Shown here: piece after piece, positions 45,989-56,145 of the stretch
How positions within the stretch are numbered: the stretch's first letter is position 1
Layout of the letters: each line of letters begins with the position of its first letter
Source of the DNA: Lumbricus rubellus
Lineage: Eukaryota > Annelida > Clitellata > Crassiclitellata > Lumbricidae
NCBI GenBank assembly: GCA_945859605.1
Contig: OX243822.1
Coordinates: 4,456,696 to 4,520,695, forward strand
Reading direction: 5' to 3'
DNA: 64,000 nucleotides
Translations under genes and position numbers: made by a program
The notes under the pieces: model-generated
The model's database searches: none
The model's input: the letters and a program-made list of their open reading frames with translations, nothing else
Told to the model about the DNA's origin: nothing

Positions 45989-46196
45989 TACTTACTTACT
46001 TATGGCCTTGGCGATGCCCCAGCACGCAGAAGCCGCTCATTTATGGAAGCTCTCCATCCTCCTCTGTTTTCCGCCTGATGCACAGCCTCCTGCATCGACA
46101 GCCCCATCTCCTGACAGTCCTCCTTAATCACGTCCCTCCATCGTTTCTTCGGTCTTCCTCTTTTTCTCCTTCCCTGTACCTCCCCATTGAAGGTTA
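45989..46196 (-). pseudogene. 5'-truncated LINE C-terminus (RTE-like) with (TAAG) tail
   Basis: The reverse strand reads GRRKRGRPKKRWRDVIKEDC, then WRASINERLLRAGASPRP and a stop, followed by TAAGTAAGTAAG. The insert is enclosed by a 14-bp duplication TCACAGTGTATACT (45975-45988 and 46197-46210). The GRPKKRW...WR motif is the polyprotein end of RTE-type and related LINEs. Complete as an insertion, incomplete as an element. Confidence 0.82.
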
Positions 46197-46247
46197 TCAC
46201 AGTGTATACTGGATCGGAATTTAACTGTCTTGCAAGCCTGTCCCATG

Positions 46248-46283
46248 TTTATATAGCATCGATAAACTTCATTTTAAAGGTGT
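46248..46283 (+). promoter_or_regulatory. TATA/AAAGGTGT element
   Basis: TTTATATAG at 46248-46256, spacer 19, AAAGGTGT at 46276-46283. Confidence 0.8.
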
Positions 46284-46382
46284 TTAATAAAACTCGCGTT
46301 AAAATTGGCATTGCTAGCATTTATCTAGTAGTTACAGTGTTTGTGGAACCTGATAACATGATGTGGCCAATATTGTGAGTTA

Positions 46383-46415
46383 TTTATATCTGCGGTGAAA
46401 TCGTTTAAAAGGTGT
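46383..46415 (+). promoter_or_regulatory. TATA/AAAGGTGT element
   Basis: TTTATAT at 46383-46389, CTGCGGTGAAATCGTTTA, AAAGGTGT at 46408-46415. Almost the same as the triplet at 47937-48057. Confidence 0.8.
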
Positions 46416-46809
46416 TTTAGGAGAACGTTCCACCCATGTCTCTTTTATTCTCTGTATGCCTATCTGTTTCTTTCTTTGCCTGCCTGACTGTCTGTCTCTT
46501 TCTCGGTCTATTTGATTGCCTCTTTGTCTCTGTCTGTCTGTCTGTCTACCTCTTTGCCCTAAACGTACCAACAGCCAAACTAGAAACCACCACCAAACCT
46601 CACTAACCATAATCCCCATTCGATCTTGCCATATCCTCTATATATGCCTGTTTGTCTAATTCCTGCCTCTGTCTGTCAGTCTTTTTCTTTCTATGTCTAT
46701 CTATCTGTCTGTCTCTCTGTATCTATGTCTGTCCCTGCCTATCTGTCTCTTTATCTTTGTATATCTGTCTATCCCTAAATATACCAATAACCAAACCTCA
46801 CTAACGTTG

Positions 46810-46990
46810 TATCTTACCAAAATAATGTTCCTCCAAACCTCTTACGCTGTTCGCACTACACTTCTTTCTGGTTGTTTCTCCTCTGCTTTGTCTCTTCTCA
46901 AAACCTGTTTCTTCTCGTGGGGTCTTGCGCACTGGGAGCACCTCTGAACAGTTCACCCTACTAGAGGCGCCTTATAAATGTTTAAATACA
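46810..46990 (+). pseudogene. CR1/L2-like LINE tail fragment
   Basis: SSALSLLKTCFFS-type residues precede GGGAGCACCTCTGAACAG and CTAGAGGCGCCTTATAAATG, then AATACAATACAATACC. Only the last codons and the tail remain. Confidence 0.6.
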
Positions 46991-47020
46991 ATACAATACC
47001 AACAAACCTTACCTTAACAT

Positions 47021-47053
47021 GTTCTTTCCAGCCAGCTCCAAGGACGTGAGTCT
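47021..47053 (+). other. Duplicated Vangl exon start (decoy acceptor) 1
   Basis: TTCTTTCCAG followed by CCAGCTCCAAGGACGTGAGT, nearly identical to the true exon start at 47346 (CCAGCTCCAAAGACGTGAGT). After GTGAGTC it runs into TCTGTCTATG repeats, so it has an acceptor, 14 exon-like bases and a donor-like GTGAGT. Confidence 0.85.
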
Positions 47054-47185
47054 CTTTTTCTGTCTATGTCTTTATGTCTCTGTCTGTCTGTCTATTCCCA
47101 ATTGAACCAAATGCCAAGCCAGAAACCACCCACCAAACCACACAGATCACAACCATTTCTTCCAACCAAACCTTACCATAATTAT

Positions 47186-47260
47186 TTTCTTTCCAGCCAG
47201 CTCCAAGTGCCTCTGAGTAGTTTCTTGAAGGGGCGCTATATAAATGCTCCGAATGAAGGA
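47186..47260 (+). other. Duplicated Vangl exon start (decoy acceptor) 2, fused to a LINE tail
   Basis: TTTCTTTCCAGCCAGCTCCA followed directly by GTGCCTCTGAGTAG...GAAGGGGCGCTATATAAATG, the LINE/SINE tail hairpin, and a GAATGAAGG microsatellite. Confidence 0.8.
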
Positions 47261-47345
47261 ATGAAATGTGCCAATTACCAAACCTCACTAACCATCGATC
47301 TTACCATTTCCTCGAACCTAACCACAAAACATTCTCTATTTCCAG

Positions 47346-47770
47346 CCAGCTCCAAAGACGTGAGTCCGTACAGCGCCGCCGAGTCCATCTACCCGATCAT
47401 GAGCCGCGCGTTCCACAAGTACCTGAGCATCACTCGCCAGGAGCCGCGCTACAACTCGGAGCTCGTAATCGAGCACCTCGCGAGCTGCATCGCTCACGAG
47501 CTGTCCGCGAAGGCGTTCATCGAGCGATACCTCACTCAGGGTCCGGTCATCTGGAACGACGCTGACCTGGCTTCCACGCAGACGTGGAGCATTGTCTGTT
47601 CGAAGATGCTCAACGGAGCGGCGAGCGACAAGTGCGAGTTCCGGCTGCGGCAGGGAGTCGTCACGCTGCTCGTGACGGTCCGGAGGCTGGCGCATCTGAG
47701 TCTGACGGAGGATGTCGCGAACGAGAAGTCGAAGTTTGTTATTCGACTCGGGTCGGAGACGTCTGTCTAG
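47346..47770 (+). CDS. vangl: Vangl terminal coding exon
   Basis: Codes the end of the Vangl cytoplasmic tail. Seen: ESIYPIMSRAFHKYLSITRQ, then HLASCIAHELSAKAFIERYL and GPVIW, then a diverged stretch, and KFVIRLGSETSV before the stop TAG (47768-47770). Vertebrate relatives read AIFPSMARALQKYLRTTRQ, ILQHLEFC, PKAFLERYL and FVxRLQSETSV. The final ETSV is the PDZ-binding motif used for partners such as Dishevelled. The acceptor TATTTCCAG gives GCC when the first two bases join the G left by the previous exon. The exon is GC-rich with strong third-position G/C bias, unlike the AT-rich surroundings. About 226 residues from this and the previous exon match the expected C-terminal length without gaps or stops. 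Confidence 0.95.
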
Positions 47771-47936
47771 GTGTCGTGGTTTGTCGTGTCGCGTTTGTTT
47801 GTTCGTTGTCTGTGAGAATGTGTGATTGTTACGCTTGCCATTGTCGTCATTGTCTTCTTCTTCTTCTTTCGGAGTGAATGGGGATACTGATATATAAAAG
47901 TAGTAACACAATAATTGTGGACAATAGTGCGAATCT

Positions 47937-48057
47937 TTTATATCTGCGGTGAAATCGTTAAAAAGGTGTTTTAAGAATTTTTTATATCTGCCGTGAAATC
48001 GTTTAAAAGGTGTTTTACGAATTCTTTATATCTGCGTTGAAATCGTTTAAAAGGTGT
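47937..48057 (+). promoter_or_regulatory. Three tandem 44-bp TATA/AAAGGTGT elements
   Basis: TTTATAT at 47937, 47981 and 48025; AAAGGTGT at 47962, 48006 and 48050. Each has the same 18-base spacer type, CTG(C/C)(G/C)(G/T)TGAAATCGTTA/TA. The period is exactly 44 bases. Confidence 0.85.
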
Positions 48058-48129
48058 TGTACAAGAACGTTTCACCCAATTGGGCAATTGCGTGCCAAGT
48101 CTCTTGTCTTGTGATCGTATTATTGGATT

Positions 48130-48500
48130 TTTACTTGCCGCCGAACCGGTTTGTTTGACTGGTTCGACTTGACGCTGAGCTGGTTTCCGTGAGTTGACTT
48201 ATCGGTGTTGACTGGTTTCTGCAGCTTGCCACTGTTGAGTATTTACTGTGACTCGAACTGCTGACGCTCTTCGTTCTTCGTCTGACTGGCCATTGCGACC
48301 ATTTTTTCTCAGAACTTTACCAATGCTAGTTTTTTTCTGACTTGCCACTGCCACTCTTGAGTGACTTGCCACTGTATCTCTTTTTTTGACTTGCCACTTC
48401 CACATTTTGACTTGCCAATTGTTTGACATGCCATTGATTCTCCATGTCTGACGTGCACCGACTGTACTTTTCCAGTGACCAGACTTGCCACGATAACTCT
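48130..48500. repeat. Degenerate TTTTTGACTTGCCACTG repeat
   Basis: GACTTGCCACT or GTTTGACTTGCCA-like units recur at least eight times with irregular spacing. Reverse-strand frames rich in WQVKK are artefacts of it. Confidence 0.6.
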
Positions 48501-49009
48501 GTTTCCATGGTGATCTAACCAGTGGCAGTGCTGATTGTACCATTTCAGTATTTCGCATCAGAGTCATGGGAATCATTCAGTAGGTCGAAGAAATAAAATG
48601 TTAGAAAGATATTAAAAATTCAGAAAAATCTTTAGCACGTCATAAGGCAAGTGAAGAGTAAAATATTCAGGATGTCAAGAATTAATGACTTGAAGTAACC
48701 CATGGTAGTGGACTTTTCTCCATTCCTTTTCTTCAGCATATTAGGCCTACCTGTGTTCTCATTCAAAGACAAGTTGTGTGTAATAGTTCGATGGACCCAG
48801 CATTCACACCCAAGCTTCTCTTTTTGAAGCTCCGTAACTTGTGATTTTCCAACTTTCCGAGAGCCTGAACCAAGTCCTGTGATTTGTACAAGTCCATAAA
48901 TTGGGCAGCAAGTAAGGGATCTTATCGAGGGCATGGTGACTGATTTGTTGGATCGCTTGGGTGGTAGGTAACACGGTCTCGATCATCCACTTATATCTGT
49001 CAGTTTTAG

Positions 49010-49040
49010 ACACCTCTGAAACGCTGTCAACCGATACTAC
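49010..49040 (-). promoter_or_regulatory. Reverse TATA/AAAGGTGT element
   Basis: ACACCTCT at 49010-49017, then GAAACGCTGTCAACCGATACTA. The preceding ATCCACTTATATCTGTCAG is shared with 50130-50155. Nothing else is recognised from 48600 to 49480. Confidence 0.6.
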
Positions 49041-49484
49041 AAATACCTAAGTTAATATACTACAATGTGATTTCATTGAAATAATATTAGTTTTATGGAA
49101 ATATTTAATGGTGTCAATCACCCTTTTTTGAAGGTGTTCAATTTCTGCGCATTGTCGCATGGAATGGGACATTGTCAGCGCATTGGTTTCATTGGTCGCC
49201 TTGTAGCTTAGATTGGTTTGAGATGATTTGCGGGGACCTCCTTAAGGAACAAGTCCTTCACTCACAACTATTCAATGACAATCTCTGTTCAATATAAATC
49301 TGACGCAACACGGTACGACTAACCAATTAATACTATGAAAGGATGATCACAAGTAATTTTTTGCAGGAATCGAATTTAACTGTCTGCCATCCATGCAAGA
49401 TTCAGTTGACTAGCGCCGTCTGCCGAATGGAAGGCTGAACCGATGTTTTAGTTCTGAACTTTGGCAGTAGGGAGATGTAACATT

Positions 49485-49760
49485 ACTCTTAGTGCTCACC
49501 ATTTTTTGTTCTCTTCGTTCGACTGAACAAAGTCTGTTCTCAGTCCCTTTTTGCTCGTACTTCCACTATGCAGAACTGGGTTTTCTTGGTTGCAGGACCC
49601 TCAACCTGGAACGGTCTTCCTCTGACACTTCGCTCTCTTTCTAAAAATCCTTCTCAGGCTTTCCTCTCTCTCATCTTAGACAGTTTTATTGGCCATGCTA
49701 AGGTTGGGAGCGCCTCTGAGTAATTCTCTTGGAAGAGGCGCTATACATATTGACTTGATG
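49485..49760 (+). pseudogene. CR1/L2-like LINE 3' end
   Basis: RSTMQNWVFLVAGPSTWNGL, then PLTLRSLSKNPSQAFLSLI, followed by GGGAGCGCCTCTGAGTAA and GGAAGAGGCGCTATACATAT. The closest copy is 41256. No polyprotein upstream. Confidence 0.78.
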
Positions 49761-50156
49761 AATGATTGAATATTATAATACTATATTAATAATATTATAC
49801 TGTACTAGTTGGACCATAGGTTTTTGAACTTCGAGCGTGAACTAGCAGAAAAAGAAGAAAACGCTATATTTCGATTCTTAAAGCAACATTGCAGCAAGAA
49901 TTTGTGAGTTAAAAAAGTATTAATGCAAGAAAACTTTTCAATGCCGAAACTGGGTATTTGACTGGAGAGAATACTATTGTTGTAAGACTGTGAAAATTAT
50001 TGTACAATTATTGTAGTACCGAAAGAATGATTTATATATTGACTGCAGCTTTGTAAAATTTGTGTCAATGCTCATAGCATAAAAGCTGATTAGAGTGATT
50101 GCTTTGAGATGCGGATAGTACGGTCTAGAGCATCCACTTCTGCCGGTCAATTTTAG

Positions 50157-50191
50157 ACACCTTTAGAACGGTTTTCAACGACGCTATAAAA
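50157..50191 (-). promoter_or_regulatory. Reverse TATA/AAAGGTGT element
   Basis: ACACCTTT at 50157-50164, 19 bases, CTATAAAA at 50184-50191. Confidence 0.75.
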
Positions 50192-50239
50192 ACGTAGGAC
50201 ACAACAGGCGATTAATCTGATAATAGACATATTCATTGG

Positions 50240-50325
50240 TTGTAATTGTAATTGTAATCGTACATTTATATAGCGCCCCATCGGGAGAACTCCTCAGAGG
50301 CGCTTCCGACCTGACACCAAACCAC
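50240..50325 (-). repeat. LINE 3' tail hairpin with (TTACAA)n tail
   Basis: Reverse strand: GGAAGCGCCTCTGAGGAG, then GATGGGGCGCTATATAAATG and TTACAATTACAATTACAA. Confidence 0.7.
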
Positions 50326-51384
50326 AATCAAAGAGAATGGTTTTCAAACGCTCTCTTGTTGTAGTCTGGAAATTGGTTGCTGGTTGTAGTTTAACGACAC
50401 TGTGATAACAAAGATCACGAGAGTTGCCCTCCTGTTTTATCCAGGCTTGTTCCTGGTGCTGCAATAGTTACAAACAGTGGATAAGTTATGAGTCTATTTG
50501 AGTGTTCCATGGAGTTATTTAATTCGTTAAACACCTATTTGGAAGGTGTTGAAACTTGTGAATGCAATATTATTGTTTACTACAGGCTTTAAGACAAGTC
50601 AGTCAATTGGTTTATAGCGATGATAGTAAGACACCCTTAAAACAATGCAAACCAATGCTTTTTAAAGTTGGGACGCAACGGGCGATTGGAATATTGTTTG
50701 TCGTCTTTACTCTTTTATGAGGAAAAAATCATATCTCATTTTAGCCTGTTTAAAATTTTCTGTATGTATCAGTTATGAATCAAATGTGTAATAAGAATAG
50801 TAATCAAGAAAAGTTTGTGACATTTCATGCACCGTGATGCACGTGACAAGTACTGTAAAATATTAATGAATTTGCCAAAGCAAAAGATTTAACATAACTT
50901 GTATTGTTGATGTTATTATCAGTTAACCATTTGCTGTTAAGCAATGGTCACAGAAGACATTGAACAAGAACATTATGTCATGGCTAAGCTTGCTGTTAAA
51001 CAACGAACAATAATATTGTTATTACAATGTTATATACGTAGTATATCTCGGACGTTATGAATTCATTGTTACTGTACTGTATAAGATGTAAATTTGTCGT
51101 CAACGGCCTTTGACGCCAAACGATGACGTTAAACTTTGGTGAAAGAAGAAGGCGATTAATCACGTTAAAATGGTGGTCTATGAATTACACTGGATGCTTA
51201 GCGCTCTGGATCTAGTAATTTTTTTAGTATGGGACGATAGATGGAATCACGAAAAATTATTATCAATAAATGCTATTACACTGGATGCTTAAGGCTGTGA
51301 TCTAGTAGGCCTACTTTTGAAAGTATGGGACTCTTTTGAGACTGTTGATGTGTAGATGCAGCAAGTCATTCACGCACAGTTGCC

Positions 51385-51500
51385 GATGAGGTCACTCCAC
51401 TTTGTTCCTTAAGAACCTAAAAACTGTTTTATTTAGCCGTGTTGGGCCGGGAGCGCTTCTGAGTAGCCTACCTCTAAGAGGCGCTATATAAATTTCCGAA
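51385..51500 (+). pseudogene. CR1/L2-like LINE tail fragment
   Basis: LKNLKTVLF codons, GGGAGCGCTTCTGAGTAG and CTAAGAGGCGCTATATAAAT. It is followed 20 bases later by the reverse element at 51520. Confidence 0.65.
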
Positions 51501-51519
51501 ATAAAAAATTAATAAATAG

Positions 51520-51554
51520 ACACCTTTAAAACATTGTCAGACCATTTTATATAA
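51520..51554 (-). promoter_or_regulatory. Reverse TATA/AAAGGTGT element
   Basis: ACACCTTT at 51520-51527, 19 bases, TTATATAA at 51547-51554. Confidence 0.75.
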
Positions 51555-51959
51555 GGCTGGAACGCTATGCGTGATTAATTACTGTTCTTATCCTCTTATT
51601 CATTTGAGACTTTTAGTGTGTAGGGACTTTGAGAACAAGTCATTCACTCATAGTTGTTCAGGGCAATTCTTTAATTTTTGGTCATTATAATATTGACTCA
51701 GTTATTCAGTCATTGTAATTGTAAAATTAAATAATAACATAGTTGTTGCTATTGTTTATTCTTTCAATAATTTCTTCATGTCATAATGGTTTGTGTGATT
51801 CGGTGCTAAAAATCATAATATTGACATGTGGGCCTGCCGTTGATTTAGACTTTTAGGCAGTTTGTGCAGCATATTTTAATGAAATAGAACTTGTAAGACT
51901 AGTAAATATTGTATGCGGAGTTAACTAGATACATTGAGCATACGAACAAAAGTGGATGC

Positions 51960-52155
51960 TGTGAACAGATGCATGAATGGATTAACAAATGAATGAATGA
52001 ATGAATGAAAATGAATGATTGAATGAATGAATGAATTAAAATGAATGACTGAAGATGAATTAACAAATAAATGAATGACTGAAGATGAATGAATGACTGA
52101 AGATGAATTAACAAATGAATGAGTGAATGATTGAATAAATGAATGAACGAATGAT
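51960..52155. repeat. Irregular (GAAT)n microsatellite
   Basis: GAATGAATGAAT mixed with GACTGAAGATGAATTAACAA units that repeat three times. No gene between 50560 and 51960. Confidence 0.85.
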
Positions 52156-53119
52156 TTTGAGGCAGAATTATTTAAAGAACATTATTAACAATTAGACACA
52201 TTGAGATGTAAGCAAGATTTCCGTGCGGCTAGAAATTTTGATTGTTATTGTTTCAAAGTTAGAAATGGGCGCATTGTTGTATTTGTTGTTATATTCTTTA
52301 ACCCTCGGGCTACCAGGGGGGGGGGGTTGTAACCACCCCCCCTAGGTTTTTCCCAAATAAAACTTTTTGCGTTTGGAATAAAATTTTGACGTTTTAGGTA
52401 GCTGTAGAGGATTCATTTGCGCACATTTTGAGCTAAAATGTGTGATGATATACCATACCATTCAAATGTTATACCCGATATACCCGAGGCACCAGGGGGG
52501 GTGGATACCACCCCCCTTAGATTATCGGCTATATCTTATCCGTCCTTTGACATGAAGAGACACAAATTACACCATTCTGTAGAGGGAATGTGGGGCTACA
52601 TTTTGGTGGTCACGGAGTTGTCTTTTGACAACCGGAAGTGCTCAAAATAAATTAAAATATATTAAAAGGTGTTTTATTTTCATAAAAGTTTTATGTTTTT
52701 CCTATTAAAAATTATTCATAATTAATTTTTCAAGAGAAATAAGTTATGCCATTCTATAGAGGGCACTTAGGGCTATTTTTTGATACTAATTAATTTGATA
52801 TTTGATGACCGGAAGTGCTCAAAATAAATTTAAATGTGTGAAAATGTTGGCTTTTTTTTACAACGCAAACCGAAAAGTCTGCGTAAACGTTTTTCAGCAG
52901 CTAATACATGTTTTTTTCCTTTTTATTGTAATTAACCCTATGACGCACACCTTCCGCGCCAACACATTTAGCACACCAGGGGTCCAATGGACCCCACCGA
53001 TAACATGAGTTGAAATTATATCAATTAGATAGAACTTGGGAATGAACGATTTAAATTTATGTTGTACATAGCACATGCACTCATGGAACATGTTTGGGTC
53101 AATATGTAGGCCGAAAATT

Positions 53120-53515
53120 AACCCTCTAGGGCTGCCAAGAGGGGCCGGTGGTATCCCCCCGTTAAGTTTTCTCACAATCAAACATTTCTCGTATGGAATA
53201 AAATTTTGACATTTTAAGTACTTGCAGGGGGTTCATTTACACACATTTTGAGGTAAGATTTGTGATGATAACCCATACCGTTCAAAAGTTATACCCGATG
53301 TACCCTAGGTACCAAGAGGGGGGTGGAAACCACCAACTTATGTTAACGACTGTAATATTTTATCCGTCATTTATTTTGAAGACGAAACATTCTGCCCCTT
53401 CATGGAGGGAATGTAGGGCCTCATTGTCATGCTAAATAATTTGTCTTTTCATAACCGGAAGTGCTCAAAATAAATTAAAATGTGTGAAACTTGTGATTTT
53501 CATAAAAATTTTCCT
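53120..53515 (-). mobile_element. Diverged family 1 relative, third nesting level
   Basis: TTAACCCTCTAGGGCTGCCA, then GTATGGAATAAAATTTTGAC, TTCAAAAGTTATACCCGATG, a GGGGGGTGGAAACCACC palindrome and CATAACCGGAAGTGCTC match family 1 in the same order as copy 4 at lower identity. The far end was not found; it stops near the microsatellite. Confidence 0.75.
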
Positions 53516-53587
53516 AGCGAGAATTTCTAGCTTGCTCAATAGTTTTGGCCAGTGGCACAGCCAAAAAACATTAGAAGTTACCATTTT

Positions 53588-54275
53588 GTATGTATGTATG
53601 TACACGTATGTATGAATGTGTGCATGTATGTATGTGTGTTGCATGTATGTATGCGTGTATGTAGGTATGTATGTATGCATTACGCATGCATATGTATCTG
53701 TGTATGTATACATTTATGTATGCATGAATGTATGTACGTACGTACGTGCGTACGTACGTATGCATGAATGTGTGTACGTATGTATGTATGTATGTATGTA
53801 TGAATGTATACACACTGTATGTTTGTAAGTATGTATGTACGTGTTTTTGTTTGTATTTATTTATGCGTGTATATATATGTGTGTACGTACGTAATCTATT
53901 CAGGCACTATTGTAGGTAAGCCTATGTATGCTTGTATGTACAAATGTGCGGTGTATGTGCATGTATGTATGTGTGTATATATGTAAGTATGCATGTAGCT
54001 ATGTATGTATGTGTGTATGTTCGTAAACATACTGTACATACATGCACACATACATACGCACATGCATACATACATAAGTAAATACATACATACTCATACA
54101 AGCATACATACATACATACATATATTCATATAGAAATACAACATACATGCATACATGAATGCATGCATGCATGAATGCATGCACACATATATACAATACA
54201 TACATTAATATATATATACATATATATACATTCATACATACACATACACACATATATACATACATACATACTACA
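53588..54275. repeat. Inverted ATGT / ACAT microsatellites
   Basis: From 53588 to about 54025 the + strand is ATGT/GTAC-rich. From 54030 to 54275 it is the reverse, CATA/ACAT-rich. The two halves could pair. Frames of Cys/Val/Met/Tyr or His/Ile/Tyr/Thr are artefacts. Confidence 0.9.
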
Positions 54276-55139
54276 CTGTATCTAAGTTTAAACTTAGGGA
54301 TGGGGGGTGATGGCGGGGCGGGGGTAATGTCCCACTGTGGGTAATGTCGAGGGGCAATGGGGGGAGTAACGGCATGGGGTATGGGCCGGGGGTATGTCCT
54401 GTTCCCATTATGCTATAGTCGATGCAGCATGGATCTATCAATGCTGAAGGATGGGGTCCGTTGGACCCCAGGTGTGCTAAATATGCCCTAGGTGTCTTTC
54501 TCAATTTTTTTCAAATCAACCAGGGGTGTTACAGTCTCCCAACTTTTTTGCACATGTAGGGGGATGAATTGTTGAGGAATTTGAATTATTTCAGATTTTT
54601 ACTATTCATATCAAAAAAGATATTCAAGATATCGCACCTCTGGGGTCCGATGGACCCCAGGTGTGCGTTATAGGGTTAAAACTATCTTATTACTAGTTTT
54701 TATAGTTGGATATTGGACTTTATTATATGTAAACTATTTTTAAATAAATAAATTATGTTAAAAACACAGAATCTAATATTTTGCTTATGCGAAAGTATAC
54801 ATTTTGTGGAATCGACGGGTGCCTACGGTAAAACATTCATAACTTCGGGGTGCTTTCATATATGTCAAACCTAAATATACCATTTTGTGCAGAAATGAAT
54901 GCTGAATCCATTGGTGTATTACAAGTTATGATATCTCAAACCAAACCCAAAATCCAGGGGGGGTGGTAACCACCCCCCCTTGGTAGTCAGTGTTACAAAA
55001 AAAGCTTGGTAGCCCGAGGGTTAAACATACCCCACCCCTCAAGAGAGAAAATCTAGCATTCACAGACTTAGGAAAGCCTTCCGGCAGAGAAATATTTATA
55101 AATGCAGCTTGTTTTTGTCATGTTGTCATCGAACTTTTA

Positions 55140-55990
55140 AAAATTATCATCTACTGCATGTTTGTAAGGTGTCAATTGTGACATTCGGTTTCACTAACTT
55201 CTGTAGTGGAACATCTAATGTTTCACGTGTGTCATCCTGAGTTTTGCTGTGGATCATAGAAGATTTTTCACATGTTCTGTCTTTGAATTGTTTGTTGAAC
55301 ATGTGGCATTTCAAAGCTGCCTACCATCATGAGTTCTGCTGCCGATAATGTGACATTTTTTGAACATGCCAACTGGATTTTTGTGTTGGATAATGTGACA
55401 ATTCAGATGTACAATTCGGAGTTTTTAATGGATTATGTTGTTTTGATTTCACATGTGCTACCTTTGAATTTGCCAAGTGACATTTTAAACATACTTTCTT
55501 CAGCTTTCACAATTGATTATGTGACATTTCACATGTCCGTTCTTGATTTTTGCAGTTGAAAAGGTGACCATAACACACACATTGCCATTGCAATAACATT
55601 TGCAGTAGCTCGTGTGAAATTCTCTTTCCACTTTCTTGAATGTAGTCTTACAGTTCCAAGTAAAGAAATATTTAAATTTTTTATTTATAATTAAATTAAA
55701 TTTGTAGTTAGGATTTGTTGGTGCCTAAGCTGAATTTCATAATTGTGTGCCGGTGCACATAACATGTTGAGGTTACGTTATATTGGTGTTGCCGATGTGT
55801 CATGCTGTGGTCATTGTCGCATGTGACGTGGATTTGGAGTATGTGACCTTTTGTGCATTTCACGTGACGTCGGTGTTGTGCGGTCGTGACAATGTAACAT
55901 GTCTGTTGTTTCTTGTCTTCATCCGAACTTAAACATGTGACAGTTGTTGTGAAAAGTGTGACTTTCTATGGAACATGTACATCGATGTAA

Positions 55991-56025
<35 letters not shown>

Positions 56026-56145
56026 CATCAGCTGGTGTACAACATGTGACATTTGTTGTTATTTACGCTCTTATTCTATGCGTGACATTCTTAACGTGAA
56101 ACATGTGACATTTGCTGTTGAACATGTGAAACTGGGTTGTCCTGC
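55140..56145. repeat. Degenerate ACATGTGACATTT repeats, ~1 kb
   Basis: AACATGTGACATTTGTTGTT and variants (ACATGTGGCATTTC, ACACGTGTGTG, CACATGTTC) recur more than 12 times with 20-80 bases between. A (GT)n run lies at 55996-56024. No exon-like structure. Confidence 0.6.

Larger units (their letters stand above)
43563..47345 (+). other. vangl: Vangl intron (3.8 kb)
   Basis: Starts GTGAGT and ends TATTTCCAG. It holds GACAGA microsatellites (43572-43950, 45628-45790), five two-part elements (near 44301, 44798, 45490, 46248 and 46383), a hAT MITE (44901), two LINE fragments (45989 and 46810) and two extra copies of its own 3' end (47021, 47186). Frames within the microsatellites are artefacts. 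Confidence 0.85.
47771..48600 (+). other. vangl: Presumed Vangl 3' UTR
   Basis: Non-coding after the stop. AATAAA at 48592-48597 is the first clear poly(A) signal I see. The region holds three tandem two-part elements and the GACTTGCCACT repeat. Whether transcription reaches this signal is inferred. Confidence 0.45.
52936..54675. mobile_element. TTAA-type element family 2, 1.74 kb, nested in family 1
   Basis: TTAA at 52932-52935 and 54676-54679. Inverted ends CCCTATGACGCACACC and GGTGTGCGTTATAGGG. Near the ends are palindromes GGGGTCCAATGGACCCC (52980) and GGGGTCCGATGGACCCC (54643), with another at 54450. No transposase frame. Inside it lie a family 1 relative (53120) and long ATGT/ACAT microsatellites. 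Confidence 0.88.
52302..55020 (-). mobile_element. TTAA-type MITE family 1, copy 4, reverse, interrupted
   Basis: TTAA at 52298-52301 and 55021-55024. Ends CCCTCGGGCTACCA and the reverse of the usual left end (AAGCTTGGTAGCCCGAGGG). Family 1 sequence covers 52302-52935 and 54676-55020. The middle is a second TTAA element. Diverged more than copies 1-3. Confidence 0.9.
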
